A stretch of DNA of 64,000 bases from Rhodococcus oxybenzonivorans. Lineage in GTDB: Bacteria; Actinomycetota; Actinomycetes; Mycobacteriales; Mycobacteriaceae. Under the pieces are notes generated by a model. It made no database searches and was not told the DNA's origin. It worked only from the letters and a program-made list of their open reading frames with translations. Positions 24,881 to 35,255 of this stretch are shown one piece after another. The stretch covers positions 3,286,001 to 3,350,000 of the forward strand of contig NZ_CP021354.1 in assembly GCF_003130705.1 (NCBI RefSeq). Direction: 5' to 3'. Position numbers and translations under genes: made by a program. Within the stretch, counting starts at the first letter, position 1. The number at the start of each line of letters is the position of its first letter.

Positions 24881-25033
24881 GATGCTCTCCTCGGGTGCGG
24901 TCGGTCGGGTATGTGGATACAGACTGGATCTTTCGGCGAAACTCATCACGCTCTGTCCCGCGGGAAGTCCGAGCTTCGACGTTATTCCGTCCAGCCGACC
25001 GATGAATTCCGGTTCGTCTTGCAGTCTGCATTG

Positions 25034-25570
25034 ATGAAGGTTCCTTCCGCGCCTGCGGGAGGCTCGAGACTGGTGACAAGGAGCGTGCACACCGTGGACC
25101 GAGAGGACGTCTGCGCCACCGTGGCCGTTGCGGCCCCCGCCACCAGGGTGTTCGCGCTGCTGGCCGACCCGAGGACCCATGCTGCGATCGACGGCACCGG
25201 GTGGGTGCAGGACGCGGCCGACCAGGCGCCGCTCACCGAGGTGGGGCAGATCTTTCGGATGGACATGTATCACCCCCACCACCCGAACGGTGACTACAGA
25301 GTGGCCAACCAGGTCCAGGTGCTCGACCCGCCGCGGGCCATTGCCTGGCGGACCGGGCAGGAAAAGGAAGATGGTCAGCTGGAGTTCGGCGGCTGGGTCT
25401 GGCGTTACGACCTGGTGCCGCTCGGTCCGTCCGAGACCGAGGTCACGCTCACCTACGATTGGTCGGCGGTGCCGCAGTTCATCCGGAAGTACCTTCAGTT
25501 CCCGCCGTTCGGTCCCGATCATCTCACCAACTCACTGCATCACCTGGCAGAGCTTGCGGCCCACTCCTGA
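25034..25570 (+). CDS. SRPBCC-family protein
   Basis: This protein has up to 178 residues. The core VCATVAVAAPATRVFALLADPRTHAAIDGTGWVQD and the ending EVTLTYDWSAVPQFIRKYLQFPPFGPDHL are typical of polyketide cyclase/START-like proteins. The start is uncertain: in-frame GTG codons at 25073 (after GGAGG) or slightly later (after AAGGAG) would remove 13-20 residues that have no family support. It may share a regulatory region with the divergent DHFR-fold gene. Confidence 0.78.
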   Translation: MKVPSAPAGGSRLVTRSVHTVDREDVCATVAVAAPATRVFALLADPRTHAAIDGTGWVQDAADQAPLTEVGQIFRMDMYHPHHPNGDYRVANQVQVLDPPRAIAWRTGQEKEDGQLEFGGWVWRYDLVPLGPSETEVTLTYDWSAVPQFIRKYLQFPPFGPDHLTNSLHHLAELAAHS

Positions 25571-25597
25571 GGCCTAGGCATCTCCCGGTCGCCTATA

Positions 25598-25613
25598 ACG
25601 GTCGGCCGACCGT
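25598..25613. other. perfect 16-bp palindrome
   Basis: ACGGTCGGCCGACCGT is a perfect palindrome 28 nt after the SRPBCC stop. It could be a short terminator stem or a protein site. The rest of 25571-25861 holds no supported gene. Confidence 0.4.
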
Positions 25614-25861
25614 CGATTGCAAAACAATTGCGTCGCACCGTGGCCGCGACGGCGTCCGAGGTTACGGTGTGGTGAGTACGACGCAAACCCACAATGCACT
25701 TGTCGTCCTGTGTCGGCGATTGCCGCAGACCATGTTGTCCACGTGATGAAGCGGTCGGGTCGTCCTCGAATCTACCGAGCACCCGGGCGCCGAGTACGAC
25801 ACCAAGTCCCGATCGGAGTGGTAGATGCCGGCGCCCGGTGTGCCGTGATCAGGTCGGGTGC

Positions 25862-26497
25862 TTATGCCGTGTCGGCTTTCTCGACCGCGTCACGAGTGAG
25901 ATCAGTGAGTTTTCCAATGTTCTCGGCATTAGCCGGGTAGCCGGCCGAGGTCACACCGATGACGTACTCGCCTGCGAGGGCGCCGTATCCGATGTGCGTT
26001 TCTTCACCCTGCGTGACGGCGCCGGCGAACGCCTTCTCGCCCACACCGGATGGCGTCGGTAGCGCTACGAAACCCTGAACCTCTTCGCTTTTGTCGATCG
26101 CTTGCTCGAATGCGGTCGATGCGGAGTCGGGGCTGGAATACTGATCGACAGACACGGTGACCCGCCTGCCGTCAGCCCCTTCGTAGATCACCATTCTCGT
26201 CGCCTCGGGGACACCGGCAGCATTGGCGTTCGCACTTGTTGTGGCCTGTCGATCTATCTCCGCGAAGTACTTCTGAACGACTTCCATCCCCACCAGGACT
26301 TCCTGAGGCACGAGGTTCGGGGTGGATGTCGTCGCGTCCTGTTGCGATTCCCCACCAGGCTCCGTGCGCTGTTGTCCACACCCGCCCGCCGTCAACGCTC
26401 CGATCACAACGATCGAGAGAATGGCGAGAGCCGCGCGACGGCCGATGCGGCGCGGCCGGTATTTCTCCGTTGGTTGCGCCACGCCGGGAATAAGCAT
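25862..26497 (-). CDS. putative lipoprotein
   Basis: This protein has about 211 residues from MLIPGVAQPTEKYRPRR. A basic N-terminus, a hydrophobic helix (ALAILSIVVIGALTA) and lipobox ALTAGGC indicate export and lipid anchoring, then a Ser/Thr/Gln-rich linker. The mature domain (about 140 residues) has a beta-rich pattern with EATRMVIYEGADGRRVTVSVDQYSSPDSA and EEVQGFVALPTPSGVGEKAFAGAV, like DUF3558-type or related actinobacterial lipoproteins. No partner gene is evident. Confidence 0.7.
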   Translation of the reverse strand: MLIPGVAQPTEKYRPRRIGRRAALAILSIVVIGALTAGGCGQQRTEPGGESQQDATTSTPNLVPQEVLVGMEVVQKYFAEIDRQATTSANANAAGVPEATRMVIYEGADGRRVTVSVDQYSSPDSASTAFEQAIDKSEEVQGFVALPTPSGVGEKAFAGAVTQGEETHIGYGALAGEYVIGVTSAGYPANAENIGKLTDLTRDAVEKADTA

Positions 26498-26655
26498 GAC
26501 ACCAAGTATCACCGCTCCCCCGTCCTCGGACAATCGTCGCGCTTCGTTGGACGAATCCTGAAAGTCGGTGCCTCGCGATTGCGGTCGGAAGGTCTCTTTG
26601 GAAACCTCGAAGAAGCAGGTGTCGACCGAACAACGTGGAAGGTGACCTCCGATTC

Positions 26656-27345
26656 ATGACGCTGGCGAATGCCTGTGAGCTCTATAGAGGCACAGGCCTC
26701 ATCGGTCAGCCGGCGGCCGCTGTCACCAGCCTGGCCTTCGTGGTTGCCGGCGTCGCGGTGATCGCGCGCCGTCGGAACGGTGCGCCGACCGTGATCTACG
26801 GCCTGCTCGTCGTCGCCGTCGGTGCCGGGTCACTTGTTCAGCACGGACCCAACCCGTCGTGGCAGGCCTACGCACACGACTTGCCGATCGCGACTCTGCT
26901 CGCCTACGTCGCCGTCGAGGCCGCGTCCGACCGGTTCGGCAGTCGGCTGTCGCCCGGGTGGTGGCTCGTTGTTCCGCTCGTGATGGTTCCCGCCGTGGCT
27001 GCCGGATCGGCTGTATCCACGATCGTGCAGGCAATGCTCGCCGCGCTGGCTGTAGGACTGAGCATGGAACGCGCGCGCGTCCATCCGCAGTTGAGACGCG
27101 CGACGGTCGCCGCGGCAGTACTTCTGGCGTCCGGCGCTCTGCTCGGCGCCATCGGTGACCGGACGTCGATCTGTCGGCCGAGCAGTGTCGTTCAGGGCCA
27201 CGCGCTGTGGCACGTTCTGGCCGCCGCCGGATTATGGCGACTCGCGTCCACAATCGGTGCATCCGCCGAAAAGGCGCCGAGGCGCCCGGAGCCGGATTCG
27301 CCGCCGACCAGTTCCGACGGCACGTTTCGTCGACCGCCGACGTGA
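26656..27345 (+). CDS. CREST/alkaline-ceramidase-like membrane hydrolase
   Basis: This 229-residue protein has about seven hydrophobic segments. Residues typical of CREST hydrolases are in place: Ser59 and His63 in GAGSLVQHGPNP, Asp75 in AHDLPIA, and the C-terminal histidine pair His182/His186 in QGHALWHVLAA. CREST members are zinc amide hydrolases that act on lipids such as ceramide. The tail of about 35 residues is polar and Pro-rich. The substrate is unknown; family placement is by motif only. GGAAGGTGA precedes the ATG. Confidence 0.65.
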   Translation: MTLANACELYRGTGLIGQPAAAVTSLAFVVAGVAVIARRRNGAPTVIYGLLVVAVGAGSLVQHGPNPSWQAYAHDLPIATLLAYVAVEAASDRFGSRLSPGWWLVVPLVMVPAVAAGSAVSTIVQAMLAALAVGLSMERARVHPQLRRATVAAAVLLASGALLGAIGDRTSICRPSSVVQGHALWHVLAAAGLWRLASTIGASAEKAPRRPEPDSPPTSSDGTFRRPPT

Positions 27346-27383
27346 CGGGCGTAGCCCCGCGAGTGAGAGAAAGGCGCGGTGGA

Positions 27384-27908
27384 TCAGGACTTGACGAAGA
27401 CGGCGTTGATCACGACACGGGTGGCGAGGCGCGAGCCCTTCTTCGTGTAGGTCATGCCCCAGTTGCTGCGGTCGAGGAGTAGTTCGGCGCTGACCGTGGC
27501 GGTGTCGTCGGTGGCGACAACCTCTGCGGGCACGGTGAGCGGTCGAGTCTGCCCGTGAACGGTCAGGTCGCCGTCGAGATGTACGTGTCCCGGATCGGCG
27601 GGTCGCGCTCCTGCCGCGGTGAAGACAATGGTGGGGTACTTCTGAACATCGAAGAAGTCAGCGGAACGCAGGTGCTCGTCGCGTTTACCGTTCTTGGTAT
27701 TCAGCGAGGTGGCGTCGACGACCAGCCTTCCGGTGATACCTCCGTCATCACCGACCGTTGCGGTGCCCTCGACGGTGTGGAAGCTGCCGGTGACCCCGAA
27801 GATCCACAAACCCTTCGTGTGGAAGGTGATCGAGGTCCGGGACGGGTCCAGAGTCCAGGACCCGGCGAGCGTAGACAGTTGCGGGACGGACTCCATCGGC
27901 GATGTCAT
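27384..27908 (-). CDS. YceI-family lipid-binding protein
   Basis: This 174-residue protein matches the YceI lipocalin-like fold from end to end (GSWTLDPSRTSITFHTKGLWIFGVTGSF ... VDATSLNTKNGKRDEHLRSADFFDVQKYPTIVF ... LDRSNWGMTY). There is no signal peptide, so it should be cytoplasmic, as in many actinobacterial members. YceI proteins bind isoprenoid-type lipids. GGAGGT precedes the ATG. It is divergent from the DUF899 gene. Confidence 0.88.
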   Translation of the reverse strand: MTSPMESVPQLSTLAGSWTLDPSRTSITFHTKGLWIFGVTGSFHTVEGTATVGDDGGITGRLVVDATSLNTKNGKRDEHLRSADFFDVQKYPTIVFTAAGARPADPGHVHLDGDLTVHGQTRPLTVPAEVVATDDTATVSAELLLDRSNWGMTYTKKGSRLATRVVINAVFVKS

Positions 27909-28125
27909 GTGTACCTCCGGTAGGTGATGATCGGTAGCCAGACGCGGTGTCGAGAGAGCGCGGGGGCGTCACGACAAATCGGTCTCGGCTGGACTCCATC
28001 CCCAACGGACACCCTCTAAAAAGCATGCTAGCTGCGGGGCCGACTGTCTCGTGGAAGTTCTGGAGGTAGCCGCAACCGAGTGCCGGCTGAGACCATTACG
28101 TGTGTCCTACGAGAGGAGACGAACG

Positions 28126-28905
28126 ATGACAGCGTCCGATCCACAGGTCACCACCCGCGAGCAATGGCTCATCGCGCGGCGCGAGCTACTCGCACAGGAG
28201 AAGGAGCTGACCCGACACCGCGACCGGGTCAACGCCGCCCGACGCGCGTTACCCATGGTCGAGATAACCAAGAAGTATGTATTCGACGGTCCCCACGGCA
28301 AGGTCGAACTCGAGGACTTGTTCGACGGCCGCAGTCAACTCCTTATCTACCACTTCATGTTCGAACCCGACGCCGACGAAGGTTGCCCGTCCTGTTCGTT
28401 CACGATGGACAATGTGGGCGATCTGCGCCACCTGTACGCCCGGGACACCTCGTTCGCGGCCGTGTCACGCGCACCGCTGCTCGCGCTCGAGCGCTACCGG
28501 CAGCGGATGGGTTGGGCACTCCCCTGGTACTCCTCGCACGGCAGCGACTTCAACTACGACTTCCACGTCACCCTCGACGCGGCGGTCGCACCGGTCGAAT
28601 ACAACTACAAGGACCAGGTCGAGCTGGAGCGGATGAACCCCGCCTGGAAGGGCTGGTCCGGCGAAGAGCACGGTGTCACCGCCTTCCTCCGCCACGGTGA
28701 TCGAATCTTCCACACCTATTCCGGCTACGCGCGCTCGACCGAAACGCTCCTCGGCACCTACCAGTGGCTCGACCTCACCGCCCGCGGCCGGCAGGAGGAC
28801 TGGGAACAACAACCCCGCCGCGGCGACGACCCCGCCATGAGTTGGCTGCGCCGCCACGACGAATACGAAGCAGACGTCATCGCAGGATCGAAGAGCGCTG
28901 AGTGA
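28126..28905 (+). CDS. DUF899 family (thioredoxin-like) protein
   Basis: This 259-residue protein carries the DUF899 pattern: EQWLIARRELLAQEKELTRHRDRVNAARRALP, the CxxC motif GCPSCSFTMDN, and NYDFHVTL. The fold is thioredoxin-like, with a likely redox-active Cys-Pro-Ser-Cys. GAGAGGAG precedes the ATG. It stands alone; the function is not established. Confidence 0.87.
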   Translation: MTASDPQVTTREQWLIARRELLAQEKELTRHRDRVNAARRALPMVEITKKYVFDGPHGKVELEDLFDGRSQLLIYHFMFEPDADEGCPSCSFTMDNVGDLRHLYARDTSFAAVSRAPLLALERYRQRMGWALPWYSSHGSDFNYDFHVTLDAAVAPVEYNYKDQVELERMNPAWKGWSGEEHGVTAFLRHGDRIFHTYSGYARSTETLLGTYQWLDLTARGRQEDWEQQPRRGDDPAMSWLRRHDEYEADVIAGSKSAE

Positions 28906-28914
28906 CCTGCCCGG

Positions 28915-29919
28915 TCATTCCACGGAGGCGTCGGAACCATCGAAGGTGTCGAGGATCTGGGCCGCGGCCAGCGCCGCCGTCAGGGAACCGTCACGCACCT
29001 GTTGCTCGACCTGCCCGCGAATGTCCTTGACCCGCGGGTTGGATGCCAGTCGACGCAGCAGCTGATCGTGGACCATGGTCCACGTCCAGTCGACCTGCTG
29101 GCGACGACGGTTCTCTTCGAACCGTCCGGCCTTGGTGAGCACCTCACGGTGTTGCTGGACGGTGTTCCAGAACTCCTCGAGCCCGATACCTTCGAGTCCG
29201 CTCATCGTGATGACGGGCGGCTTCCAGATGGCGTCGTGGGGGTAGATCAGCCGCAGTGCGCCCGCCAATTCGCGGGCAGCTCCCTTCGCTTCGCGTTCGT
29301 GCTTGCCGTCGGCCTTGTTGACGGCGACGAGGTCGGCGAGCTCGAGTACACCCTTCTTGATGCCCTGCAACTGGTCACCGGTCCGGGCGAGAGTGAGGAA
29401 ACAGAAGCAGTCGACCATGTTCGCGACCGTCACCTCGGACTGCCCGACCCCGACCGTTTCGACGAGAATGACGTCGAAACCGGCTGCCTCGAGGAGCACG
29501 ATGGTTTCCCGGGTCGCCTTCGCGACACCGCCGAGGGTGCCCGAGGTCGGCGACGGCCGGATGTAGGCGTCCTTCTCCACGGTCAGCCGCGCCATGCGGG
29601 TCTTGTCGCCGAGGATCGACCCGCCGGTGCGCGTCGACGACGGATCCACCGCGAGGACCGCCACCCGATGACCTTTCCCGATCAGGTACATCCCCAGTGC
29701 GTCGATGAACGTCGACTTGCCGACGCCGGGCACACCGGTGATACCCACCCGGTGCGCGTTGCCCGACTCCGGAAGCAGTTCGAGGAGCAGACGCTGCGCC
29801 GCCTCCCGGTGGTCGGTGCGTGTCGATTCGACCAGGGTGATGGCCTTCGCCAGGCCGGCGCGCTGGTTGGCGCGCACGGCCTGGGCGAGGGCATCGATGT
29901 CGACTGGAGGGCGCCCCAT
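28915..29919 (-). CDS. meaB: methylmalonyl-CoA mutase-associated GTPase MeaB
   Basis: This 334-residue G3E GTPase has GITGVPGVGKST (Walker A), ILVETVGVGQSE (Walker B / switch), and VNKADG (base recognition). It protects methylmalonyl-CoA mutase and gates cobalamin loading. It starts 1 nt after the mutB stop, so mutA-mutB-meaB form one operon. It corresponds to Rv1496; the mazEF4 genes that separate it from mutB in M. tuberculosis are absent here. Confidence 0.95.
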   Translation of the reverse strand: MGRPPVDIDALAQAVRANQRAGLAKAITLVESTRTDHREAAQRLLLELLPESGNAHRVGITGVPGVGKSTFIDALGMYLIGKGHRVAVLAVDPSSTRTGGSILGDKTRMARLTVEKDAYIRPSPTSGTLGGVAKATRETIVLLEAAGFDVILVETVGVGQSEVTVANMVDCFCFLTLARTGDQLQGIKKGVLELADLVAVNKADGKHEREAKGAARELAGALRLIYPHDAIWKPPVITMSGLEGIGLEEFWNTVQQHREVLTKAGRFEENRRRQQVDWTWTMVHDQLLRRLASNPRVKDIRGQVEQQVRDGSLTAALAAAQILDTFDGSDASVE

Positions 29920-29920
29920 G

Positions 29921-32185
29921 TTATTCCGGGGTGCCCGTCAGGTCGTGCCCGAGCTGGGCGGCCAGCTTCTCGAGCAGACCGGTGGCCGCCTCGGCGATCA
30001 CCGTGCCGGGCGGGAAGATCGCGGCGGCGCCCGCCTGGTAGAGCTCGTCGAAGTCGCCGGGCGGAATGACACCGCCGACCACGATCATGATGTCGGGACG
30101 CCCCACCGCCGCGAGCGCATCCCGCAGTGCAGGCACCAAGGTGAGGTGACCTGCAGCCAACGACGACACACCGACCACGTGGACGTCGTTGTCGGCCGCC
30201 TGGTTCGCGACCTCTTCCGGGGTCTGGAACAGCGGTCCGACGTCCACGTCGAAGCCGATGTCGGCGAAGGCGGTGGCGATCACCTTCTGTCCGCGGTCGT
30301 GCCCGTCCTGGCCCATCTTCGCGATGAGGACACGCGGGCGGCGGCCCTCCTCCTCGGCGAACTTCTCGACGAGTTCCGTTGCGTTACTGATGTTGTCCAC
30401 CTTCCCGGCCTCGTCCCGGTACACCCCGCTGATGGTGCGGATCTCGGCCTGGTGACGTCCGAACACCGTCTCGAGTGCGTCGGAGATCTCGCCGACGGTG
30501 GCGTGCGCACGGGCAGCGTCGATGGCGAGCGCGAGCAGGTTGTTCTCCATGCCGCCCTCCGACGAGGCAGCGGCGCGGGTGAGCTCGGCGAGTGCCGCCT
30601 GCACCGCGACGGGGTCGCGTTCCTCACGCAGGCGTGCGAGCTTCTCGAGCTGTTCCTTGCGGACCCGCGAATTCTCGACCTTGAGGACCTCGATCTTCTG
30701 ATCCTCTTCGGCCCGGTACTTGTTGACACCGATGACCGGCTGACGACCGGAATCGATGCGCGCCTGGGTGCGGGCGGCGGCCTCTTCGATACGCAGCTTC
30801 GGGATGCCCTCGCTGATGGCCTGCGCCATACCGCCGGCCTCTTCGACCTCGGCGATGTGCGCCCTGGCGCGGTTCGCCAGCTCGTGAGTGAGCCACTCGA
30901 CGTAATGGGAGCCGCCCCACGGGTCGATCGGGCGGACCGTCCCCGATTCCTGCTGGAGCAACAACTGGGTGTTGCGGGCGATGCGGGCGGAGAAGTCCGT
31001 CGGCAGCGCCAGCGCCTCGTCGAGTGCGTTGGTGTGCAGAGACTGGGTGTGCCCCTGCGTGGCGGCCATGGCCTCGACGCAGGTGCGGGCCACATTGTTG
31101 TAGACGTCCTGGGCGGTGAGCGACCAACCCGAGGTCTGCGAATGTGTGCGCAGCGAAAGCGATTTCGCCGACTTCGGCTCGAACTGGGCAACCAGTTCAC
31201 TCCACAGGAGACGGCCGGCCCGCAGTTTGGCGACCTCCATGAAGAAGTTCATGCCGATGGCCCAGAAGAACGACAACCGCGGCGCGAACTTGTCGATCTC
31301 CATGCCGGCGTCGAGGCCGGCGCGGAGGTACTCGACACCGTCGGCGAGCGTGTACGCCAGCTCCAGATCGGCTGTGGCACCGGCCTCCTGGATGTGGTAC
31401 CCGGAAATGGAGATGGAGTTGAACCGCGGCATCTTCGTGCTGGTGTACGCGAAGATGTCCGAGATGATGCGCATCGACGGCTTCGGCGGATAGATGTAGG
31501 TGTTGCGGACCATGAACTCTTTCAGAATGTCGTTCTGAATGGTTCCGGCCAGCTGTTCCGGAGCGACACCCTGCTCCTCCGCCGCCACCACATACAGGGC
31601 CAGGATCGGCAGAACGGCACCGTTCATGGTCATCGACACACTGACGCTGTCGAGGGGAATGTGGTCGAACAGCTGCCGCATGTCGAGGATCGAGTCGATG
31701 GCCACACCGGCCATGCCCACGTCACCGGCGACGCGCGGGTGGTCGGAGTCGTAGCCGCGGTGGGTGGCCAGGTCGAACGCCACCGACAGACCCTTCTGCC
31801 CCGCCGCAAGGTTGCGGCGGTAGAAGGCGTTGGACTCGGCGGCCGTCGAGAATCCGGCGTACTGACGGATGGTCCACGGCTGGTTGACGTACATGGTGGG
31901 GTACGGCCCACGCACGAACGGCGCGGCACCGGGGAAGCTGCCCACCGGGTAACCCTCGGACTCGGCGGCGTCGCGGTCTGCCTTGGTGTAGACCGGTTTG
32001 ACGTCGATTCCCTCGGGTGTGGACCACACCACCTGTTCCGGGGTGTAGTGGTTCGCCGCCGCGGCAGCGGCGATCAATGCGTCCGTCTGTTCCGCGGTCG
32101 GTGCGGCCGGCTGCGGAAACTGAGGATCCTCCAGCGGCACGTCGGCGAAGCTGCCGATCGTGTGCTTGACCTCGCGAGTAGTCAC
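29921..32185 (-). CDS. mutB: methylmalonyl-CoA mutase large subunit
   Basis: This 754-residue large subunit has the substrate barrel ([33 protein letters not shown]) and the C-terminal cobalamin domain with [11 protein letters not shown], the His that coordinates cobalt, plus GGVIPPGDF. It isomerises methylmalonyl-CoA and succinyl-CoA, serving propionate breakdown and supplying methylmalonyl-CoA for methyl-branched lipids. Its ATG overlaps the mutA stop (ATGA). Confidence 0.97.
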   Translation of the reverse strand: MTTREVKHTIGSFADVPLEDPQFPQPAAPTAEQTDALIAAAAAANHYTPEQVVWSTPEGIDVKPVYTKADRDAAESEGYPVGSFPGAAPFVRGPYPTMYVNQPWTIRQYAGFSTAAESNAFYRRNLAAGQKGLSVAFDLATHRGYDSDHPRVAGDVGMAGVAIDSILDMRQLFDHIPLDSVSVSMTMNGAVLPILALYVVAAEEQGVAPEQLAGTIQNDILKEFMVRNTYIYPPKPSMRIISDIFAYTSTKMPRFNSISISGYHIQEAGATADLELAYTLADGVEYLRAGLDAGMEIDKFAPRLSFFWAIGMNFFMEVAKLRAGRLLWSELVAQFEPKSAKSLSLRTHSQTSGWSLTAQDVYNNVARTCVEAMAATQGHTQSLHTNALDEALALPTDFSARIARNTQLLLQQESGTVRPIDPWGGSHYVEWLTHELANRARAHIAEVEEAGGMAQAISEGIPKLRIEEAAARTQARIDSGRQPVIGVNKYRAEEDQKIEVLKVENSRVRKEQLEKLARLREERDPVAVQAALAELTRAAASSEGGMENNLLALAIDAARAHATVGEISDALETVFGRHQAEIRTISGVYRDEAGKVDNISNATELVEKFAEEEGRRPRVLIAKMGQDGHDRGQKVIATAFADIGFDVDVGPLFQTPEEVANQAADNDVHVVGVSSLAAGHLTLVPALRDALAAVGRPDIMIVVGGVIPPGDFDELYQAGAAAIFPPGTVIAEAATGLLEKLAAQLGHDLTGTPE

Positions 32186-34098
32186 TTCTTGCTCCCTGTG
32201 TCGCCCGAGGTGTTCCCCGCGCTCTCGATGATGTCGAGCAGATCGGACAGGACCGAGACTGCATCGATGCGTGCTGTGACGAATCCGTCGGGGCGGGCAG
32301 CCCCGTCCACGTCGGCAACAACCTTCTCCGGACCCGCCAGGAGAACGGTGCCCACACCGGCAGCGCGCAGTTCCTCGACTGCGGCCGCGGCGTCGGCGGT
32401 GTACCGCTTGTCGGTACCGCAGATCACCGCGATACCGGCCCCGGACTGTGCCGCTGCGGCCGCGATGCTGCCGTCACCGACGGCGAGGGGTCCGGGATTG
32501 ACGGCGGCGATACCACCCGATGCCAGCAGGTTCGTGCTGAAGGTGGTGCGCACGTTGTGCTCGGCGACCGGTCCGAGCGGAGCCAGGAACGCGGTGGGCC
32601 GGACCCCGTGGAGCGCCAGATAGGTGTCGGAGCGGTCGCGGAGCCTTTCGAAGGCGGCGGCGTACCGCGCCACCCGTCCGGTGTCCGCGGCACCGGGAGG
32701 CAGTGGCGCCTCCTCCAGATTGGGATACTCGTTGACCCCGGTGACCGCGGTCTTGCGGTGTGCGATGTCCGATTCGCGTTGCGCCCGCGTCGAGTTGATC
32801 CGTTCGGTGATCTGCCCGGCGCCCAGGCCCGCGAGATATCCGCCGGCCGACTCGATCTGCTGGAAGAATTCCCACGCCTTCCCCGCGATCCGCTGCGTGA
32901 GATCCTCGACGTACCACGATCCGGCGGCGGGGTCGAGCACGCGGCCGAGGTGCGATTCCTCGAGCAGCAACAACTGGGTGTTGCGGGCGATCCGATCGGC
33001 GAAGGTCTGCGAGACCCCCAGCGCCCCCGCGGGCAGCGCGGCATCGAACGGCAACACCGTCACCGCGTCGGCACCGCCCACCCCGGCGCCGAACGCGGCG
33101 AGGGTCGTGCGGAGCATGTTCACCCATGGATCACGTTGCGACATCATCGCGGCGGACGTGACCGCATGCTGCGGCGCGCCGCCGAAGTCGGAGGCACCGC
33201 ATACCTGGGCGATCCGGGCCCACACCAACCGGGCGGCGCGGAACTTCGCGATGGTCTGGAATTGGTCGTCGGTCGCCGCGAATCGGAAATCGATCTGGCC
33301 GAACGCTTTTCCGATGGGCAGCCCACTCGCGGTGAGCGCCCGCAGGTACTCGAGCCCGGCGGCGACGGACGCACCGAGCTCCTCCGAGTCGGAGGCGCCC
33401 GCGTTGTGGAAGACGGTGCCGTCCACGGTGATCGCGCGCACCTGTTCCGGTCGGCTGGACGCCTCGGTGGCCAGTGCCACCGCATCACCGAGCTCGATGT
33501 CCGTCACACCGGCGAAGGCACTCGTCAGCGGCGCCGCACCGAGGTGGACGCGCACCGTGGTGCGATCGGTGACGCCGTCACCGGCGGACGCACGCGCGTC
33601 GAGCAGTGCGAACAATGCGTGGGCCGCGGCTGTCACCTCGGTTCCGGCATCGAGGGTGAGCGGGGCGAGGTCGAGCAGCACGCCGTCGAGCGCCGTCTCC
33701 AGCGACCTGACGGGCAGCGTGTTCTCACCGACGGTGAGCCAGACCGCGCTGACCCCGTTTTCCAAGGCGTCGAGGATGGACCGGTTGACGTCCGCCGGAT
33801 CGGCGCCGGCACCGAATCGGGCGCTGACGAGCCAGCCGGAGTTGACGTCCCGAGTGGCGTCGACGCCCCGAACGTAAGGGAATGCGCCGGGAAGCGGCTG
33901 CTCGGGGCGCTCGTCCCGGGGACTGTAGAGCGGCGCGACGGTGACACCGTCGTAGGTGGTGGTCTCGAGGAGCTTCTCGGGTTCCGGACCGAGGTCTGCC
34001 GCGTCGACTCGCCGCGATTTCGCGAGGACTCCCGCCACGGAGCGCTGCCAGTCGGTATATGCCCGCGCAGCTTCCTCGGTTTCTGAAGCTAATGACAC
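32182..34098 (-). CDS. mutA: methylmalonyl-CoA mutase small subunit
   Basis: This protein has about 638 residues. It resembles MutB in the barrel ([52 protein letters not shown]) but its C-terminal domain lacks the DxHxxG cobalamin motif, as expected for the non-catalytic subunit. GTG at 34098 is favoured because GAGAGGAAG lies 8 nt upstream; ATG at 34122 is an alternative. It is the first gene of mutA-mutB-meaB. Confidence 0.94.
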   Translation of the reverse strand: MSLASETEEAARAYTDWQRSVAGVLAKSRRVDAADLGPEPEKLLETTTYDGVTVAPLYSPRDERPEQPLPGAFPYVRGVDATRDVNSGWLVSARFGAGADPADVNRSILDALENGVSAVWLTVGENTLPVRSLETALDGVLLDLAPLTLDAGTEVTAAAHALFALLDARASAGDGVTDRTTVRVHLGAAPLTSAFAGVTDIELGDAVALATEASSRPEQVRAITVDGTVFHNAGASDSEELGASVAAGLEYLRALTASGLPIGKAFGQIDFRFAATDDQFQTIAKFRAARLVWARIAQVCGASDFGGAPQHAVTSAAMMSQRDPWVNMLRTTLAAFGAGVGGADAVTVLPFDAALPAGALGVSQTFADRIARNTQLLLLEESHLGRVLDPAAGSWYVEDLTQRIAGKAWEFFQQIESAGGYLAGLGAGQITERINSTRAQRESDIAHRKTAVTGVNEYPNLEEAPLPPGAADTGRVARYAAAFERLRDRSDTYLALHGVRPTAFLAPLGPVAEHNVRTTFSTNLLASGGIAAVNPGPLAVGDGSIAAAAAQSGAGIAVICGTDKRYTADAAAAVEELRAAGVGTVLLAGPEKVVADVDGAARPDGFVTARIDAVSVLSDLLDIIESAGNTSGDTGSKK

Positions 34099-34500
34099 GG
34101 TGTCCGCTTCCTCTCCCTGCATGGCCCTGATGAGCGATCGATCAATATGTTGTGTTGGTGTGATGCTAGCCGCAGACTCCGCTCTCCTATCGTGAGGATC
34201 ACCACATGATGGATAACCTCAGGTCATGAGCATGACGCCGGAACCGTTCGGCGCCCAGGGCGCCGTGACTCCGCGGTTCTTCGGGCTGACCTTGCCCGTC
34301 AGGGGAGATCATTTTCCGCGGCGAACTACTCCATCGTAGGAGGATGGCCGCCGCCGCGCTGGCCCGAATTCTCGTCCCGCGGGCGGGGGTCGCACCTGCG
34401 CGGCGGCGGTGTCCGGATGAGACGGTCTCCGCTACGACCGTGCTCTCGACGGTTTTCCTCGCACGCCCCTTCGCGGTGCGGCCGGGTAGCCTGGTGCCCT
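34099..34500. other. divergent intergenic region mutA / TVP38 gene
   Basis: It should hold the mutA promoter on the minus strand and that of the TVP38 gene on the plus strand. A 37-codon plus-strand frame (34226-34339) exists but has no family features. No cobalamin-riboswitch-like structure was recognised. A TAGCCT box about 7 nt before the GTG at 34501 suggests a leaderless message there. Confidence 0.4.
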
Positions 34501-35196
34501 GTGAAGAGACGCCTGGGGAACCGCAGGGTCATCGGCGTCGCCGCACTGGCAATCGTGCTGGTGGTCGTCGCGGTGGTGGCACCCCATCCGTCCGTTCTGC
34601 AGATCCGGGAATGGGCGCAGTCGGTGGGCCCGGCTTTTCCGCTGGTCTTCTTCGTCGCGCATGCGCTGGTGACGATATTCCCGTTCCCCCGCACCGTGTT
34701 CACCTTGAGTGCCGGGTTGCTGTTCGGGGCCTGGCTCGGCATCGCGATCACCGTCGCGGCCGCAACGGTCAGCGCGGTGCTTGCTCTGTATCTGGTGCGC
34801 GCCATCGGCCGGGACGTCGTGTGGCAACGCATCTCCAGCCCGACGATCCGGCGGGTGGACGAGCGGATCGCCCGACGGGGGTGGCTCGCCGTCGGCTCTC
34901 TCCGGCTGATCGCATTCGTCCCGTTCTCCGTGGTCAACTACTGCAGCGGCGTCTCCTCCATCCGCCTGCTCCCCTACGTGCTCGCCACGGTCGTGGGCAT
35001 CCTCCCCGGAACGGTGGGGATCGTGGTTCTCGGGGACGCCCTGAGCGGTGAGACGAATCCAGCCCTCCTCCTGCTGTCCGGTGTGTGCGTCGTCGTCGGC
35101 ATTCTCGGGTTGATCGTCGATTCTCGGCGTCCCCTCGATCGATCCGACGCCGAGGAGTTGCTGCTGACCGAGGGTGTGTCTACCCCTCATCCTTGA
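34501..35196 (+). CDS. TVP38/TMEM64 (DedA-like) membrane protein, Rv1491c-like
   Basis: This 231-residue protein has about six hydrophobic segments, with the family motifs FPFPRTVFTLSAGLLFGAWLG and FVPFSVVNYCSGVSSIRLLPYVLAT. The TVP38/DedA superfamily includes phospholipid flippases of the membrane. The place beside mutA matches Rv1491c in M. tuberculosis. GTG at 34501 has no Shine-Dalgarno and looks leaderless. Confidence 0.85.
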   Translation: MKRRLGNRRVIGVAALAIVLVVVAVVAPHPSVLQIREWAQSVGPAFPLVFFVAHALVTIFPFPRTVFTLSAGLLFGAWLGIAITVAAATVSAVLALYLVRAIGRDVVWQRISSPTIRRVDERIARRGWLAVGSLRLIAFVPFSVVNYCSGVSSIRLLPYVLATVVGILPGTVGIVVLGDALSGETNPALLLLSGVCVVVGILGLIVDSRRPLDRSDAEELLLTEGVSTPHP

Positions 35197-35204
35197 ACGC
35201 ACGA

Positions 35205-35255
35205 TGTCAAGTTACGAGTCTTGACAGGCAAGTTTCCAGGTTCTAGCCTTGACGA
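35205..35255 (+). promoter_or_regulatory. leaderless promoter with palindrome upstream of the SatD-like gene
   Basis: TTGACA (35221-35226) and TAGCCT (35244-35249) are exactly 17 bp apart, and the ATG at 35256 is 7 nt after the -10, where transcription should start. The palindrome TGTCAAG-N8-CTTGACA (35205-35226) covers the -35 box. A third copy of CTTGAC lies at 35248-35253. Confidence 0.75.

Noticed and set aside
29705..32623. 972-codon plus-strand open frame
   Set aside because: It runs antisense through mutB and part of mutA, has no domain pattern, and such shadows are usual in high-GC coding DNA.
34226..34339. 37-codon plus-strand frame between mutA and the TVP38 gene
   Set aside because: No Shine-Dalgarno, no signal or domain; insufficient to call.
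34099..34500. Cobalamin riboswitch ahead of mutA
   Set aside because: No recognisable B12-box-like sequence or extended structure was seen on the minus strand.
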